Shown one piece after another: positions 1-10,947 of a stretch of DNA of 64,000 nucleotides. The stretch is taken from the NCBI RefSeq assembly GCF_014839805.1, contig NW_023591836.1, positions 1-64,000 of the forward strand, written 5' to 3'. A program made the translations under genes and the position numbers. Numbering within the stretch: the stretch's first letter is position 1; the number at the start of each line of letters is the position of its first letter. Below the pieces are notes generated by a model. The model made no database searches and was not told the DNA's origin. It was given only the letters and a program-made list of their open reading frames with translations. Source of the stretch: Manduca sexta. Its lineage: Eukaryota > Arthropoda > Insecta > Lepidoptera > Sphingidae.

Positions 1-541
1 TGTTCACGAGTATGGGGAAAGGATGGTCCGCCCAGGCAGTGCCTGTACCTGGGTAAGCCTAGCGTAACCCGCCAGAGGGTCGGCCGGTACTCTGGCGGGG
101 GTCGCACTGGACCGAACTACCCATCGGCCATGCATCCCTCGCGGTGCGCCGCCGCTTGGGATTCGGGGTGATTTTTATAGAGGTTTTCTTCCTCGCGGTC
201 CGGGCGGTTAAGCCAAGACCCTCGGTCCAGCAGGGCGCGAGACATATCCACAGACCTCCATACCGGATTACGATCTACGACGGCGACAATGGGAGGGAGA
301 GTCCCCCACTGCCTGCTCGGGGCGGGGTGAGCGCACACCGAGCCCGTCGACACCCCGGGACAGAACCGGGAGCCGCCCAGATGGGCCAATCTCGACACTA
401 CGACACGACGGCCGCCACAAGAGGCGACGACCGCCAACCAACTCATTGTCAGGATATTCGCCGGCGCGCAGATCAGCCTGATCGGTCTGATCGACGCGCC
501 GTTGCCAAGTGCACCACGAGGAGGTTCCCGACCTAGCACCC
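1..541 (-). mobile_element. E0: TRAS-like telomeric retrotransposon, 5' UTR only
   Basis: This is the 5' end of a minus-strand element whose body lies beyond the left edge of the window. Position 1 sits a few bases outside the place where ORF1 starts in the other copies, so only the 5' UTR and the terminal ribozyme region are present. The UTR is the shorter 'A' form, also seen in E4 and E10. It lacks the roughly 90-bp block around the GTCGAC/GTCGTCG motifs found in the 'B' form of E1, E2, E3, E5, E6, E8 and E9. No coding sequence is claimed here. Confidence 0.9.
444..541 (-). ncRNA. HDV-like ribozyme of E0, degenerate
   Basis: The region aligns with the canonical 98-nt ribozyme of E3. The P4 hairpin and the J4/2 GGCGAAT strand are kept. 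P1 is weakened: the 5' strand has only three G before TGC, and the returning strand is GCACTT, which gives two G-U pairs. The joining strand has lost one G and P2 has a G-U pair. Self-cleavage is predicted to be poor. Confidence 0.75.
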
Positions 542-555
542 AACCTAACCTAACC
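542..555. repeat. Telomeric (CCTAA)n between E0 and E1
   Basis: Fourteen bases of AACCTAACCTAACC stand between the 5' end of E0 and the T tract (556-561, the poly(A) tail of E1). This is fewer than three units of the insect telomere repeat. The junction phases are TT before the element's first G and CC before its poly(T). Confidence 0.95.
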
Positions 556-1137
556 TTTTTTGGTTTCGCGGAGAAAGTGCCTTATTACTACCGCCCAGCC
601 TTCGCGGGGGCGACTGAGCGGTTATGTTGGGGTCTCCCGTGCCTTACGACCCGACGTTGCGCCGCCCGGAATTGATGTAGACCTTCGGGCGACCGCCGGG
701 CCGAGTCCCTAACCTATGTACAACGCACGGCATACCAACTAAAACTCCGCGGTGGCCCTCTTCGGCGCATTAGGGGACGGCTGCGGGCTTCCTCTGACGT
801 TGGAATGTCTAGTCTGCGACCGCAACCGCCCCTGCGCGGTGCCGCCTTGCGGCCCGTCTCCTATGGGGGCTCAAAAGCCCCGCGCACCGAAGGACGCCCT
901 CGGCGTCTACGGCAGCGTGAGGCCAACAACACACTGCCGTCCATCCCGGGGGTCAACCGAGGTGTGCGATGAACGCACGTACACGCACTGAAAAGTGCGC
1001 GCGCACTAGGACGGGCAGCCCCCTGCTGCCCGCCGACGACCCCTTCGTGGCCCCTATTAGTCGCCTTTTACGACAGGCAGGGGATACCGTGGTGGAATTC
1101 TCCAAACGCCCCCATTCCACAGGGCGGGAGACGCCGG

Positions 1138-4100
1138 TCAGTCGTCCACCCGGCGCCTCCTACGTCTCCTCTGACGGCGGGAGGGATCGGCCCGTTCCCG
1201 ATCCCTCTCGGCACTCTCCTTCTGCGAGAGGAACCACCTCACAGAAGTGGGCCACCGCACGCCAGGCCTCCCGACTGTCGACCATGGACGCGACCACGGC
1301 CGGCAGCGAGAGGTCTCCTCCGACGACTTGACACGAGAGCGCTGCGCTCATCGTCCCAGGCTGGGCAAGACTCCAACGTATGTTGGGCCGTATCCCGCGG
1401 GCAGTTGTCACAATGGTGACACACGGCGCTAACCTCCGTGCCTACTATCTGACACAGGTACTCCCCGAAGCACCCATGCCCGGTGAGCACCTGTGTCAAT
1501 CTAAAAGTTGCCGCGCCGTGGCGCCTGTCCAGCCACTGTGCAAAGACAGGACGCACTGCCGCGACGGCCCGAAGCCCCGCTGACGGGGCCTCCAGCCTGA
1601 GACGCCACTCCTCCACGGCGGCTCGCCGTAAGGAGGCCCTTTTGGCCTCCACCTCCTTCAGGGCCGGACGCTGCCCGTTCCTGAACGCCTCCTCCCTCCA
1701 ATGGAATGTATCGGAGAGAGCCTTGGCGTCCAGATCCCAGGGCAGGAATCCGGCCAAAAGACTAACCGCCTCGAACGAGACCGTGCGATACGCCCGTATG
1801 GCCCGCTGCGCAATGACCCGCTGCGGGCCCCGCAGAAGAGCGGCAAGAACGCTCCCCTAGGGCGTCAGCCCAGACCGGGCTGCCGTATAGTGCTATGGAC
1901 CGCACGACCCCGTGGTATAACCTTCGACAAGGGATATTTGGACCTTCCAGGTTGGGCAGCAGGCTGGAAAGAGCGCCCGCCGCCCTGGTCAACTTCGTCC
2001 TTAAATTTTGAAAATGGGCGCGGAATTCCCATCGGCTATCCAATATCAAGCCTAAATACTTCATCGTGTTCCCGATGGGAATCCGCACCCCCTCCACTAC
2101 GATGTGGGCACCGGCCGGTGGCCCCGCCGAGGCCCGTGAAAGCAGATGGCCTCAGTCTTCTCGAGGGCCACCTTTAAACCTAAACGCCGAATGCGGCTCA
2201 CTATATGACCGGTGCCCACCGCCGCCAGGATCGCGGCGCCCTGGAAGGTCTTAGACGTCGCCGTGACCAACGTGTCATCCGCATAACACGTCACGTCGAC
2301 GCCCCAGAGATTGGCACCACGGAGCACCCAGTCGTACCCGATGTTCCACAAGAGGGGGCTAGAACCGACCCCTGTGGAACACCGCACGACTTATCGCTCT
2401 TCGGTGCCACCCGTCGGCGCCCGGATACACCACGTACCTGTCAGAAAGGTACGCGTGCACCAGACGCCTGAGATAGGGCGGCACCACATGGTACCGCAGT
2501 GCTTCGTTTATACAAGGCCAGGGGAGCGAATTGAAAGCGTTGGATATATCCAATGAAACGGCGATAACTACCTTTCCCCTGGCCACTGCTGCCTCCGCCT
2601 GCGACTTGACCCGCAGAATCGCGTGGACAGTTGAGCGTCCACTCCTAAAACCAAACTGTTTGTCGGCCAAATTTGGACCGACCCTCTCGAGATGCTCGAC
2701 GAGGCGCGCGTGTATAATACGCTCAAAAAGTTTGGCGACCTCGTCGAGCAGCACGATGGGCCGGTAGGCCGACGGCGACTCTGCGGGTCTCCCCTCTTTC
2801 TTAAGCAGGACGAGCTTCCCGACTTTCCAACGCGCCGGGAAGACGCCCTGCACCATACAGGCGGAGAATAAACTGCGGAGCCGCGGCCCCAAGTACTCGA
2901 GGGCTAACACCCAGGCTTTCCGGGGATGCCGTCGAGACCCGGGGCGGTGTTTTTGCCCACCAGTCGAAACACTGCCGCCCGCATTTCCGCGGGCGAAACC
3001 TCTGGAATATCCCTTGCCGAAAGTTCCGACGACGATGACGCCAACTCCGGTGGCGCCATCGGTGGAGAGTGGTCTCCCTCGGTGGCCGGGAACAAGGCCG
3101 CGACAACGTTGGCCAATAAATCTGGCCTGAGACTCTCCGACAGTGGAGGCGCCGCCGTACGAAGCTTGTTCATAACTAGCTTGTATGGGCGCCCCACGGG
3201 TCCGCGTCGAGAGTCTCCAAAAACTCCACGTGCCGCGACCTTGGCCTGTGAATGGCCACCCGCAGCGCTCTCTTCGCCTCTTTATAGAGGCCATAGAGCT
3301 GCCGCTCCTGGTCTTCGTGGTCTCTTCCTCGGATTCGGCGGCGGCGATGCCTGGCGCATCGGCGGCGCGCAGCCGCGCAAGACGCGCGCAACTGCGCTAA
3401 CTCCGCCGACCACCAATACACCTCCCGCCGCGGAGGGCGACGGAGCGCCCGGGGCATGGCGGCGTCGCAGACATCCGACATTGCCACCCCGAACCACTCC
3501 GCCTCCTGCTCTACCCGAACCGGACCCTCCGGCTCGGGGAGCCACAGACTGCCAGAGCGGCCAACTCTAGGAGCCTCCCTTGTCGAGGCGCCTTAACGCC
3601 CACCGCGGGCCGTCCTGTCGAGGGGCACTCGGTCCACCAGTACTATTGGGCCGGATACTCGGGGGCGCGGAGACATCGAACCTTATATAACGGTGGTCCG
3701 ACAGCGTCTCCACGCCCACGAGGACTCTCCAGCCCTGGACACGACGTGCGACGGCGGGGCTCCCAAACGACAAATCCACAATAGACCCGCCGTTGTGCCG
3801 CACGCACGTGTCCACCGACCCCCTGTTCAGGACGACCAGGCCGACGGAAATCGCCCATTCCTCCAGGACCTCACCGCGAGCGTCGGTCGCCGGCGAACCC
3901 CAGACCGCGGACTTCGCGTTGAAGTCGCCGGCGACGATCGCCGGGTGAGGTTGGCCTTGCTCAACCAGGGCCCCAGCCGAACGAGAAAGGATTCGAACTC
4001 GGCCCGAGGTCTGTTGGGGAGAAATAAACTCCTACAATCCACAAGTCCCCAACAGAGCCGCGACGCATCCCTGGCCCTTCTCGACTTTTGCGAAGGGCGG

Positions 4101-4292
4101 GGAGCCAGCGGCACCCTGGGTGATGATGGCCACCGACCCGTCGATGTCCCCTACCCAGTTATCTCGGGGCGGGACAAAATACGGTTCGGCGACCACGGCC
4201 ACTTGCACCGACCACTGCGCCAGGCTTTGGGACAACAGGTCCTGGGCGCGGGCGCAGTGGTTGATGTTCGCCTGGAGGAAACTTAGGTCCAT
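1138..4292 (-). pseudogene. E1 ORF2: endonuclease/reverse transcriptase, frameshifted
   Basis: Same layout as E6 ORF2. The start overlaps the ORF1 stop (TAATG at 4290-4294). The endonuclease opens with the LQANINHC block, then shifts frame near 4050, where a C run is one base shorter than in E3. The catalytic SDH block lies in a separate frame (3567-3815). RT fingers and motif A (SLDISNAFNSLPW) are open from about 2400 to 2900. The frame is lost just before motif B because of a 2-base insertion near 2390. The YADD block resumes in another frame (2097-2387). The C-terminal CCHC finger is in 1239-1757, followed by a 1-base insertion near 1328. There are at least six breaks, so the product is not expected to be functional as read. 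Confidence 0.9.
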
Positions 4293-6507
4293 TACTGATG
4301 GGCGATCTCCTCCACGTCCATCTCGGCCACTAATTGTTGCGGTGGGCTCGCCGCCTGCGGCTGGGACAGAACCTCAGCCGCGGCGGCATTCCTTCTTTGT
4401 TGGGGGCGGCGCCGGGTTGCGTCGGGAGGGGGCAGAACAAGCCTTCCCCCCGAGCCGGTGCCTGGCGGGCCTGCCGGCGGCAGCGCAGACTGCGCAGTTC
4501 GCCGGGGCCTTGCACTCACGGGCTTTGTGGCCCGCTTGACCGCAGCGGTAGCAGAGGTCGCTGCGGTCCACCGCGCAGTCGCAGCGCTCCCCGGACGTGC
4601 CCGGACTCCAGGCACCGGAAGCACCGCATCGGCCGCGACTCGAGGACCGTCACCCGAGCCGCGGTCCAGCCAATAAGGATGCGGGCCGCCCCCCTAACTT
4701 TTTGCGCCGCCTTAATAGGCATCCTGACCCAGGCTGTCCCCACGCCGGATCGATCAGGGCGAATTTGCCCAACTTTTATCGCCTCTACGGCGCACTCACC
4801 GGCCTTGGAGAGGGCCGCTGCGACTGACTCGGGTGTAGCAGTGTAGTCGAGTTCTGTCAGTCGCAGTTCGACGGTTTTGGTGGGCCGGGATATCCTCACA
4901 TCCTCCGACCCACCGAAGCACTCCCTCAGCCTCGCGGCGAGGGAGTCGGCCCTCTCCTCTGAGTTGGCCCCGGGCACCTCATACATTGGGGGCACCCGTG
5001 GCCGCAAACTTTGGCCTCATCATTCCAATTTCTAGGCCGGGGATGTCTACCGTATTTTGAGAGTCCATTAGTAAGCTCTTATAGAATCAAGCCCTTCGCA
5101 ACTGCTGCTGGTGTGAGAGATGACTACGGCCGCAGAACGTGGCGGCCGCAGTTTCGGCTCCTTCCGGCGCGTCGGTTTCGGCGGTTGCGTGCTGTTTGTT
5201 GGCGCTGCTGCCGGCTTCCCCTTCTTCTTTCTTCTTACCACCTCGACCCACGGCGTGTCCACGTTAGCCGGGGCTGGCGGCAGCACGCGGGGCTCTGGAG
5301 CGGGTTGGGCTGGAGGCGGTCCGTTCTTCTTGCCCTTTTGGGGCTTTTGTTTGGGCGTCTCTCTCCTTCGGTCCTGGGTCTTCTTTGCCGCCGATGCCGT
5401 CGTAGTCACCGGGGCCGTGGAGGGACCCGCGACGGGTTGTGGCGGCGCGCTGGAGGGCCCAGCGACTGGAGCAGGGAGGGGGGTGGGAGCGGGAGCGGGT
5501 TGGGCTGCTCCCTTCTCTTTCCTTTTTCCCTTGCCTTTGGCCGGTTTTGTGTTCGGCGCCCCTCCTACATATCCGCTCGTCACGGGGAGTTGTGTGTCCC
5601 CGGAGGCGGTCCTTCTTTCGTGGGCCAGCGGGGGCCGTTGCGCCGGGCCCATGAGGATAGATTCCATTTGGGCTTGGACCCTCGCTTCGACCATCGCCAG
5701 CATCTCCTCTGTCGATGACTTGTTTGCGGACGCCTCCAGGTCTTCGAGGCGTCGTTTTAGGGTGGCATTCTCCTCCTTCATGGCCTTCATGTTGGCTTCA
5801 AGACGGGCACTGTGATCCTGCCACTTCTTTATTTCCTCCTCGAGGCGCGCGATGACTGCGGACTCAGGCTGTTCCACGTACTTCACGATCTTGTCCGTGA
5901 CCCAGTTAAGCGCTTTCTGGGAAGTGCCTTTGAGGTTGCCTGACTTCCTCACGACATTGCGAACAACCTGGGTGTACTTACGGAGGTCTTCCTTGAGTAT
6001 TGGACGGTCCTCTTCGGTGTCTGATACTCTGGGGGGGACCGGCGACTTGATAAATTGCAGCTGGTCCTCCAGCTCCTTCTCTGCGTCTTTCCGCGCGGCT
6101 TCCCGTTGAAGCCTGTCACGCTCCAACTGCGCTTTCTTGAGGCCGACGTACTTGCCCACTGAGGGCGGGCGTCCTCTCATTCTGCCGTCGATCGCCTGCG
6201 TCTTCGGCGCCGGTTCATCGGTGTCGCTGGTCAGACTGAGCTGCGAAAAGCTGCTTCTTGTTTGCGACTTCCTTCTCCAGAGCTTTTTGCTCCTCACGGT
6301 AGAGCCACTCTCGCTCGAGTCCGTGTCCAGGCTCAAAGGCCGCGCGGATTCGGCTGCCACCTCCATGGGCATCGCGCCCGTTGTCTCCTTCACTACGTCT
6401 TCGTCGTTGGGCTTGCACCCTTCGACCACCGCCTCTCCGGACGAAACCGAAGAAGGCAACTTCGTTAATAAAATTATTGGGGTTTTGTTTTGATTAAAGG
6501 ATTCCAT
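4292..6507 (-). pseudogene. E1 ORF1: Gag-like protein, long open N-terminal two thirds
   Basis: From the ATG at 6507 the frame is open for roughly 480 codons: an acidic/Ser-rich N terminus, two coiled-coil stretches, the conserved block KSGNLKGTSQKALNWV, a Pro/Ala-rich linker and basic patches (RRKKKGK, RRKEPKLRPPR). A 2-base loss near 5113 shifts the frame. The Gag core then continues in 4516-5007, and a second shift inside the zinc-knuckle region puts knuckles 2 and 3 in yet another frame. The frame is also open upstream of 6507, through much of the 5' UTR to an in-frame ATG at 6783. The 6507 start is preferred because that ATG (MES-) is conserved in E2, E3, E5, E6, E9 and E10. Confidence 0.88.
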
Positions 6508-7062
6508 AATTGTTCCCACGAGTGTGGGGGAAAGGGTGGTCCGCCCAGGCAGTGCCCCCTGTGTCTGGGTAAGCCTAGCGTAACCCGCACAGAGTGTCGG
6601 CCGGTACTCTGGCGGGGGTCGCACTCGAGACCGAACTACCCATCGGCCATGCATCCCCTCGCGGTGCGCCGCCGCTTGAGATTCGGGGTGATTTGTTCTA
6701 GAGGTGTTCTTCCTCGCGGTCCGGGCGGTTAAGCCAAGACCCTCGGTCCGGCAGGAGCGCGAGACATATCCACAGACCTCCATACCGGGTTACGATCTAT
6801 GACGGTGGCAATGAAGGGAAAATCCCCCACTGCCTGCTCGGGGCGGGGTGAGCGCACACCGAGCCCGCCGACACCCCGGGACGGAACCGGGAGCTGCCCG
6901 AGATGGGCCCCACGACGTTGTCTAGTCGACGGCGGAAAATATCGTCAGCGGGCCTACTCGCCAACGCCACAAGTGACGGAGAGACTAGTCGACGACGACA
7001 CTGTCCGACGGCGTAACTAGACGGCGGCCGCCGCAAGAGGCGACGACCGTCAACAACTCGTT

Positions 7063-7160
7063 GTCAGGATATTCGCCGGCGCGCAGATCAGCCTGATCGG
7101 TCTGATCGACGCGCCGTTGCCCGGAGTGCACCACGAGGAGGTTTCCTGACCTAGCACCCC
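7063..7160 (-). ncRNA. HDV-like ribozyme of E1
   Basis: The fold is as in E3. P2 (GTCAGGA with TCCTGAC), P3, the GGGCAAC joining strand, P4 and the J4/2 GGCGAAT strand are unchanged. The returning P1 strand is GCACTCC, so P1 still has seven pairs. The G1-U wobble that flanks the scissile bond in HDV is replaced by G1-C, with a G-U at the third pair. It is probably active but altered. Confidence 0.85.
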
Positions 7161-7199
7161 AACCTAACCTAACCTAACCTAACCTAACCTAACCTAACC
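7161..7199. repeat. Telomeric (CCTAA)n between E1 and E2
   Basis: Thirty-nine bases of perfect AACCT repeat (about eight units) separate the 5' end of E1 from the poly(T) of E2 (7200-7213). Confidence 0.97.
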
Positions 7200-7519
7200 T
7201 TTTTTTTTTTTTTGTTTTCGCGGAGAAAGTGCCTTATTACTACCGCCCAGTCTTCGCGGGGGGCGACTGAGCGGTTATGTTGGGGTAGCCGTTGCCTTAC
7301 GACCCGACAATTGAAGCGGCCCGGGACCCTCGGGCGGCGGTCGGGCCGAGTCCCTAACCCTAACAACTAGTCCCTACGCAACGACCTACCAACTAAAACT
7401 CCGCGTTGACCCTCTTCGGCGCATAGGGACGGCTGCGTGCTACCTCGAGACAGCAGGTCCGAGTTTCGTCCGCGGCCGCCCCTGCGCGGTGCCGCCTTGC
7501 GGCCCGTCTCCCCTAAATG

Positions 7520-7654
7520 GGGGGCTCCTAAGCCCCGCGCACCGAAGAGACGCTCTCAGCGTCAGCGGCAGCGTGAGGTCAACACCACACTGCCGCCCAT
7601 CCCGGGGTCAACCGAAAGTGTGCGATGAACGCACTACACGCACTGAAAAGTGCG
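7520..7654 (-). other. 3' UTR hairpin cluster (E2, representative of all copies)
   Basis: Three inverted repeats are conserved at the same place in every 3' UTR. One is a GGGGCT/AGCCCC stem with a CCTA loop (about 7520-7536). The second is GTGCG/CGCAC with a 5-base loop (7620-7634). The third is CGCACT/AGTGCG with a 4-base loop (7639-7654). Structured 3' UTRs are recognised by the reverse transcriptase in related elements such as SART1 and R2. That role is inferred here. Confidence 0.6.
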
Positions 7655-7793
7655 CGCGCACTAGAGACGGACAGCCCCTGCTGCCCGCCGACGACCCCTT
7701 CGTGGCCCCTATTAGTCGCCTCTTACGACAGGCAGGGGTTTACCGTGGTGGTATTCTCCAAACGCCCCCATTCCACAGGGCGGGAGACGCCGG

Positions 7794-10700
7794 TCAGTCG
7801 TCCACCCGGCGCCTCCTACGTCTCCTCTGACGGCGGGAGGGATCGGCCCGTTCCCGATCCCTCTCGGCACTCTCCTTCTGCGAGAGAACCACCTCACAGA
7901 AGTGGGCCACCGCACGCCAGGCCTCCCGACTGTCGACCATGGACGCGACCACAGCCGGCAGCGAGAGGTCTCCTCCGACGACTGACACGAGAGCGCTGCG
8001 CTCATCGTCCCAGGCTGGGCAAGACTCCAACGTATGTTGGGCCGTATCCCGCGGGCAGTTGTCACAATGGTGACACACGGCGCTTATCTCCGTCCTGCTA
8101 TCTGACACAGGTACTCCCCGAAGCACCCCTGCCCGGTGAGCACCTGTGTCAATCTACACCTTGCCGCGCCGTGGCGCCTGTCCAGCCACTGTGCAAAGAC
8201 AGGACGCACTGCCGCGACGGCCCGAAGCCCCGCTGACGGGGCCTCCAGCCTGAGACGCCACTCCTCCACGGCGGCTCGCCGTAAGGAGAAGCCCTTTGGC
8301 CTCCACCTCCTTCAGGGCCGGACGCTGCCCATTCCTGAACGCCTCCTCCCTCCAATGGAATGTATCGGAGAGAGCCTTGGCGTCCAGATCCCAGGGCAGG
8401 AATCCGGCCAAAAGACTACCCGCCTCGAACGAGACCGTGCGATACGCCCGTATGGCCCGCTGCGCAATGACCCGCTGCGGGCCCCGCAGGAAAAGCGGCA
8501 GAACGCTCCCCTAGGGCGTCAGCCCAGACCGGGCTGCCGTATAGTGCTATGGACCGCACGACCCCGTGGTATAACCTTCGACAAGGGATATTTGGACCTT
8601 CCAGGTTGGGCAGCAGGCTGGAAAGAGCGCCCGCCGCCCTGGTCAACTTTGTCCTTAAACGTTTTTAAAAATGGGCGCTGAACTCCCACCGGCTATCCAA
8701 AATCAAACCTAAATACTTCATGGTATTGCCGATGGGAATCCGCACCCCCTCCACTACGATGTGGGCACCGGCCGGTGGCCCCGCCGAGCCCGTGAAAGCA
8801 GATGGCCTCCGGTCTTCTCGAGGGCCACCTTTAAACCTAAACGCCGAATGCGGCTCACTACATGACCGGTGCCCACCGCCGCCAGGATCGCGGCGCCCTG
8901 GAAGGTCTTAGACGTCGCCGTGACCAACGTGTCATCCGCATAACACGTCACGTCGACGCCCCAGAGATTGGCACCACGGAGCACCCAGTCGTACCCGATG
9001 TTCCACAAGAGGGCCTAGAACCGACCCCTGTGGAACACCGCACGACATCGCTCTTCGGTGCCACCCGTCGGCGCCCGGATACACCACGTACCTGTCAGAA
9101 GGTACGCGTGCACCAGACGCCTGAGATAGGGCGGCACCACGTGGTACCGCAGTGCTTCGTTGATGCATGGCCAGGGGAGCGAATTGAAAGCGTTGGAGAT
9201 GTCGAATGAAACCGCGATGACGACCTTCCCCTGGCCACTGCTGCCTCCGCCTGCGACTTGACCCGCAGAATCGCGTGGACAGTTGAGCGTCCACTCCTAA
9301 AGCCAAACTGTTTGTCGGCCAAATTTGGACCGACCCTCTCGAGATGCTCGACGAGGCGCGCGTGTATAATACGCTCAAAAAGTTTGGCGACCTCGTCGAG
9401 CAGCACGATGGGCCGGTAGGCCGACGGCGACTCTGCGGGTCTCCCCTCTTTCTTAAGCAGGACGAGCTTCCCGACTTTCCAACGCGCCGGGAAGACGCCC
9501 TGCACCATACAGGCGGAGAATAAACTGCGGAGCCGCGGCCCCAAAGTACTCGAGGGCTAACACCCAGGCTTTCCCGGGGATGCCGTCGAGACCCGGGGCG
9601 GTGTTTTTGCCCGCAGTCGAAACACTGCCGCCCGCATTTCCGCGGGCGAAACCTCTGGAATATCCCTTGCCGAAAGTTCCGACGACGATGACGCCAACTC
9701 CGGTGGCGCCATCGGTGGAGAGTGGTTCTCCCTCGGTGGCCGGGAACAAGGCCGCGACAACGTTGGCCAATAAATCTGGCCTGAGACTCTCCGACAGTGG
9801 AGGCGCCGCCGTACGAAGCTTGTTCATAACTAGCTTGTATGGGCGCCCCACGGGTCCGCGTCGAGAGTCTCCAAAACTCTACGTGCCGCGACCTTGGCCC
9901 TGTGAATGGCCACCCGCAGCGCTCTCTTCGCCTCTGTAGAGGCCGTAGAGCTGCCGCTCCTGGTCTTCGTGGTCTCTTCCTCGGATTCGGCGGCGGCGAT
10001 GCCTGGCGCATCGACGGCGCGCAGCCACGCATGACGCGCGCAACTGCGCTAACTCCGCCGACCACCAGTACACCTCCCGCCGCGGAGGACGACGGAGCGC
10101 CCGGGGCATGGCGGCGTCGCAGACATCCGACATTGCCACCCCGAACCACTCCGCCTCCTGCTCTACCCGAACCGGACCCTCCGGCTCGGGGAGCCACAGA
10201 CTGCCAGAGCGGCCAACTCTAGGGCCTCCTTGTCGAGGCGCCTTAACGCCCACCGCGGGCCGTCCTGTCGAGGGGCACTCGGTCCACCACCAATATTGGG
10301 CCGGATACTCGGGGGCGCGGAGACATCGAACCTTATATAACGGTGGTCCGACAGCGTCTCCACGCCCGCGAGGACTCCTCCAGCCCTGGACACGACGTGC
10401 GACGGCGGGGCTCCCAAACGACAAATCCACAATAGACCCGCCGTTGGGCCGCACGCACGTGTCCACCGACCCCTGTTCAGGACGACCAGGCCGACGGAAA
10501 TCGCCCATTCTCTCCAGGACTCCCTCACCGCGAGCGTCGGTCGCCGGCGAACCCCAGACCGCGGACTTCGCGTTGAAGTCGCCGGCGACGATCGCCGGGT
10601 GAGGTTGGCCCCTTGCTCAACCAGGGGCCCCCAGCCGAACGAGAAAGATTCGAACTCGGCCAGAGGTCTGTTGGGGAGAAATAAACTCCTACAATCCACA

Positions 10701-10947
10701 AGTCCCCAACAGAGCCGCGACGCATCCCTGGCCCTTCTCGACTTTTGCGAAGGGCGGGGAGCCAGCGGCACCCTGGTGATGATGGCCACCGACCCGTCGA
10801 TGTCCCCTACCCAGTTATCTCGGGGCGGGACAAAATACGGTTCGGCGACCACGGCCACTTGCACCGACCACTGCGCCAGGCTTTGGGACAACAGGTCCTG
10901 GGCGCGGGCGCAGTGGTTGATGTTCGCCTGGAGGAAACTAGGTCCAT
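7794..10947 (-). pseudogene. E2 ORF2: endonuclease/reverse transcriptase, frameshifted
   Basis: The TAATG start is kept, but a T is missing about 8 bases downstream, so the start frame leaves the endonuclease after three codons. The LQANINHC block continues in a neighbouring frame. The recognisable order is: endonuclease with GDFNAKS and SDH regions, RT fingers (9095-9544), motif A, YADD block (8754-9008), thumb (8416-8646 and 8154-8411) and the C-terminal CCHC finger (7794-8126, ending in an Arg-rich tail). At least six frame breaks, mostly in C or G runs. Confidence 0.9.

Larger units (their letters stand above)
556..7160 (-). mobile_element. E1: TRAS-like telomeric non-LTR retrotransposon, mosaic copy
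   Basis: Nearly full-length minus-strand copy. The T6 at 556-561 is its poly(A) tail, and 562-1137 is the 3' UTR. ORF2 is 1138-4292, ORF1 is 4292-6507 and the 5' UTR is 6508-7160. The 3' UTR is of the A type shared with E4 and E10, whereas the 5' UTR is of the B type shared with E2, E3, E5 and E6. ORF1 is closest to that of E3. The copy is therefore a chimera of subfamilies. Both ORFs are broken by small indels as given. Confidence 0.95.

Noticed and set aside
5068..6783. A single 571-codon protein starting at 6783.
   Set aside because: The part upstream of 6507 is 5' UTR in most copies and out of frame there. The conserved MES- ATG at 6507 was chosen. The upstream extension is only kept as a question.
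7161..7199. CRISPR array or satellite explanation for the short repeats and tandem 6-kb units.
   Set aside because: The short repeat is the 5-bp insect telomere motif without spacers of constant length. The long units are retrotransposons with poly(A) ends.
7200..7213. T tracts at the junctions as transcription terminators.
   Set aside because: On the element's sense strand they are poly(A) tails next to telomere repeat. No RNA polymerase III unit precedes them.
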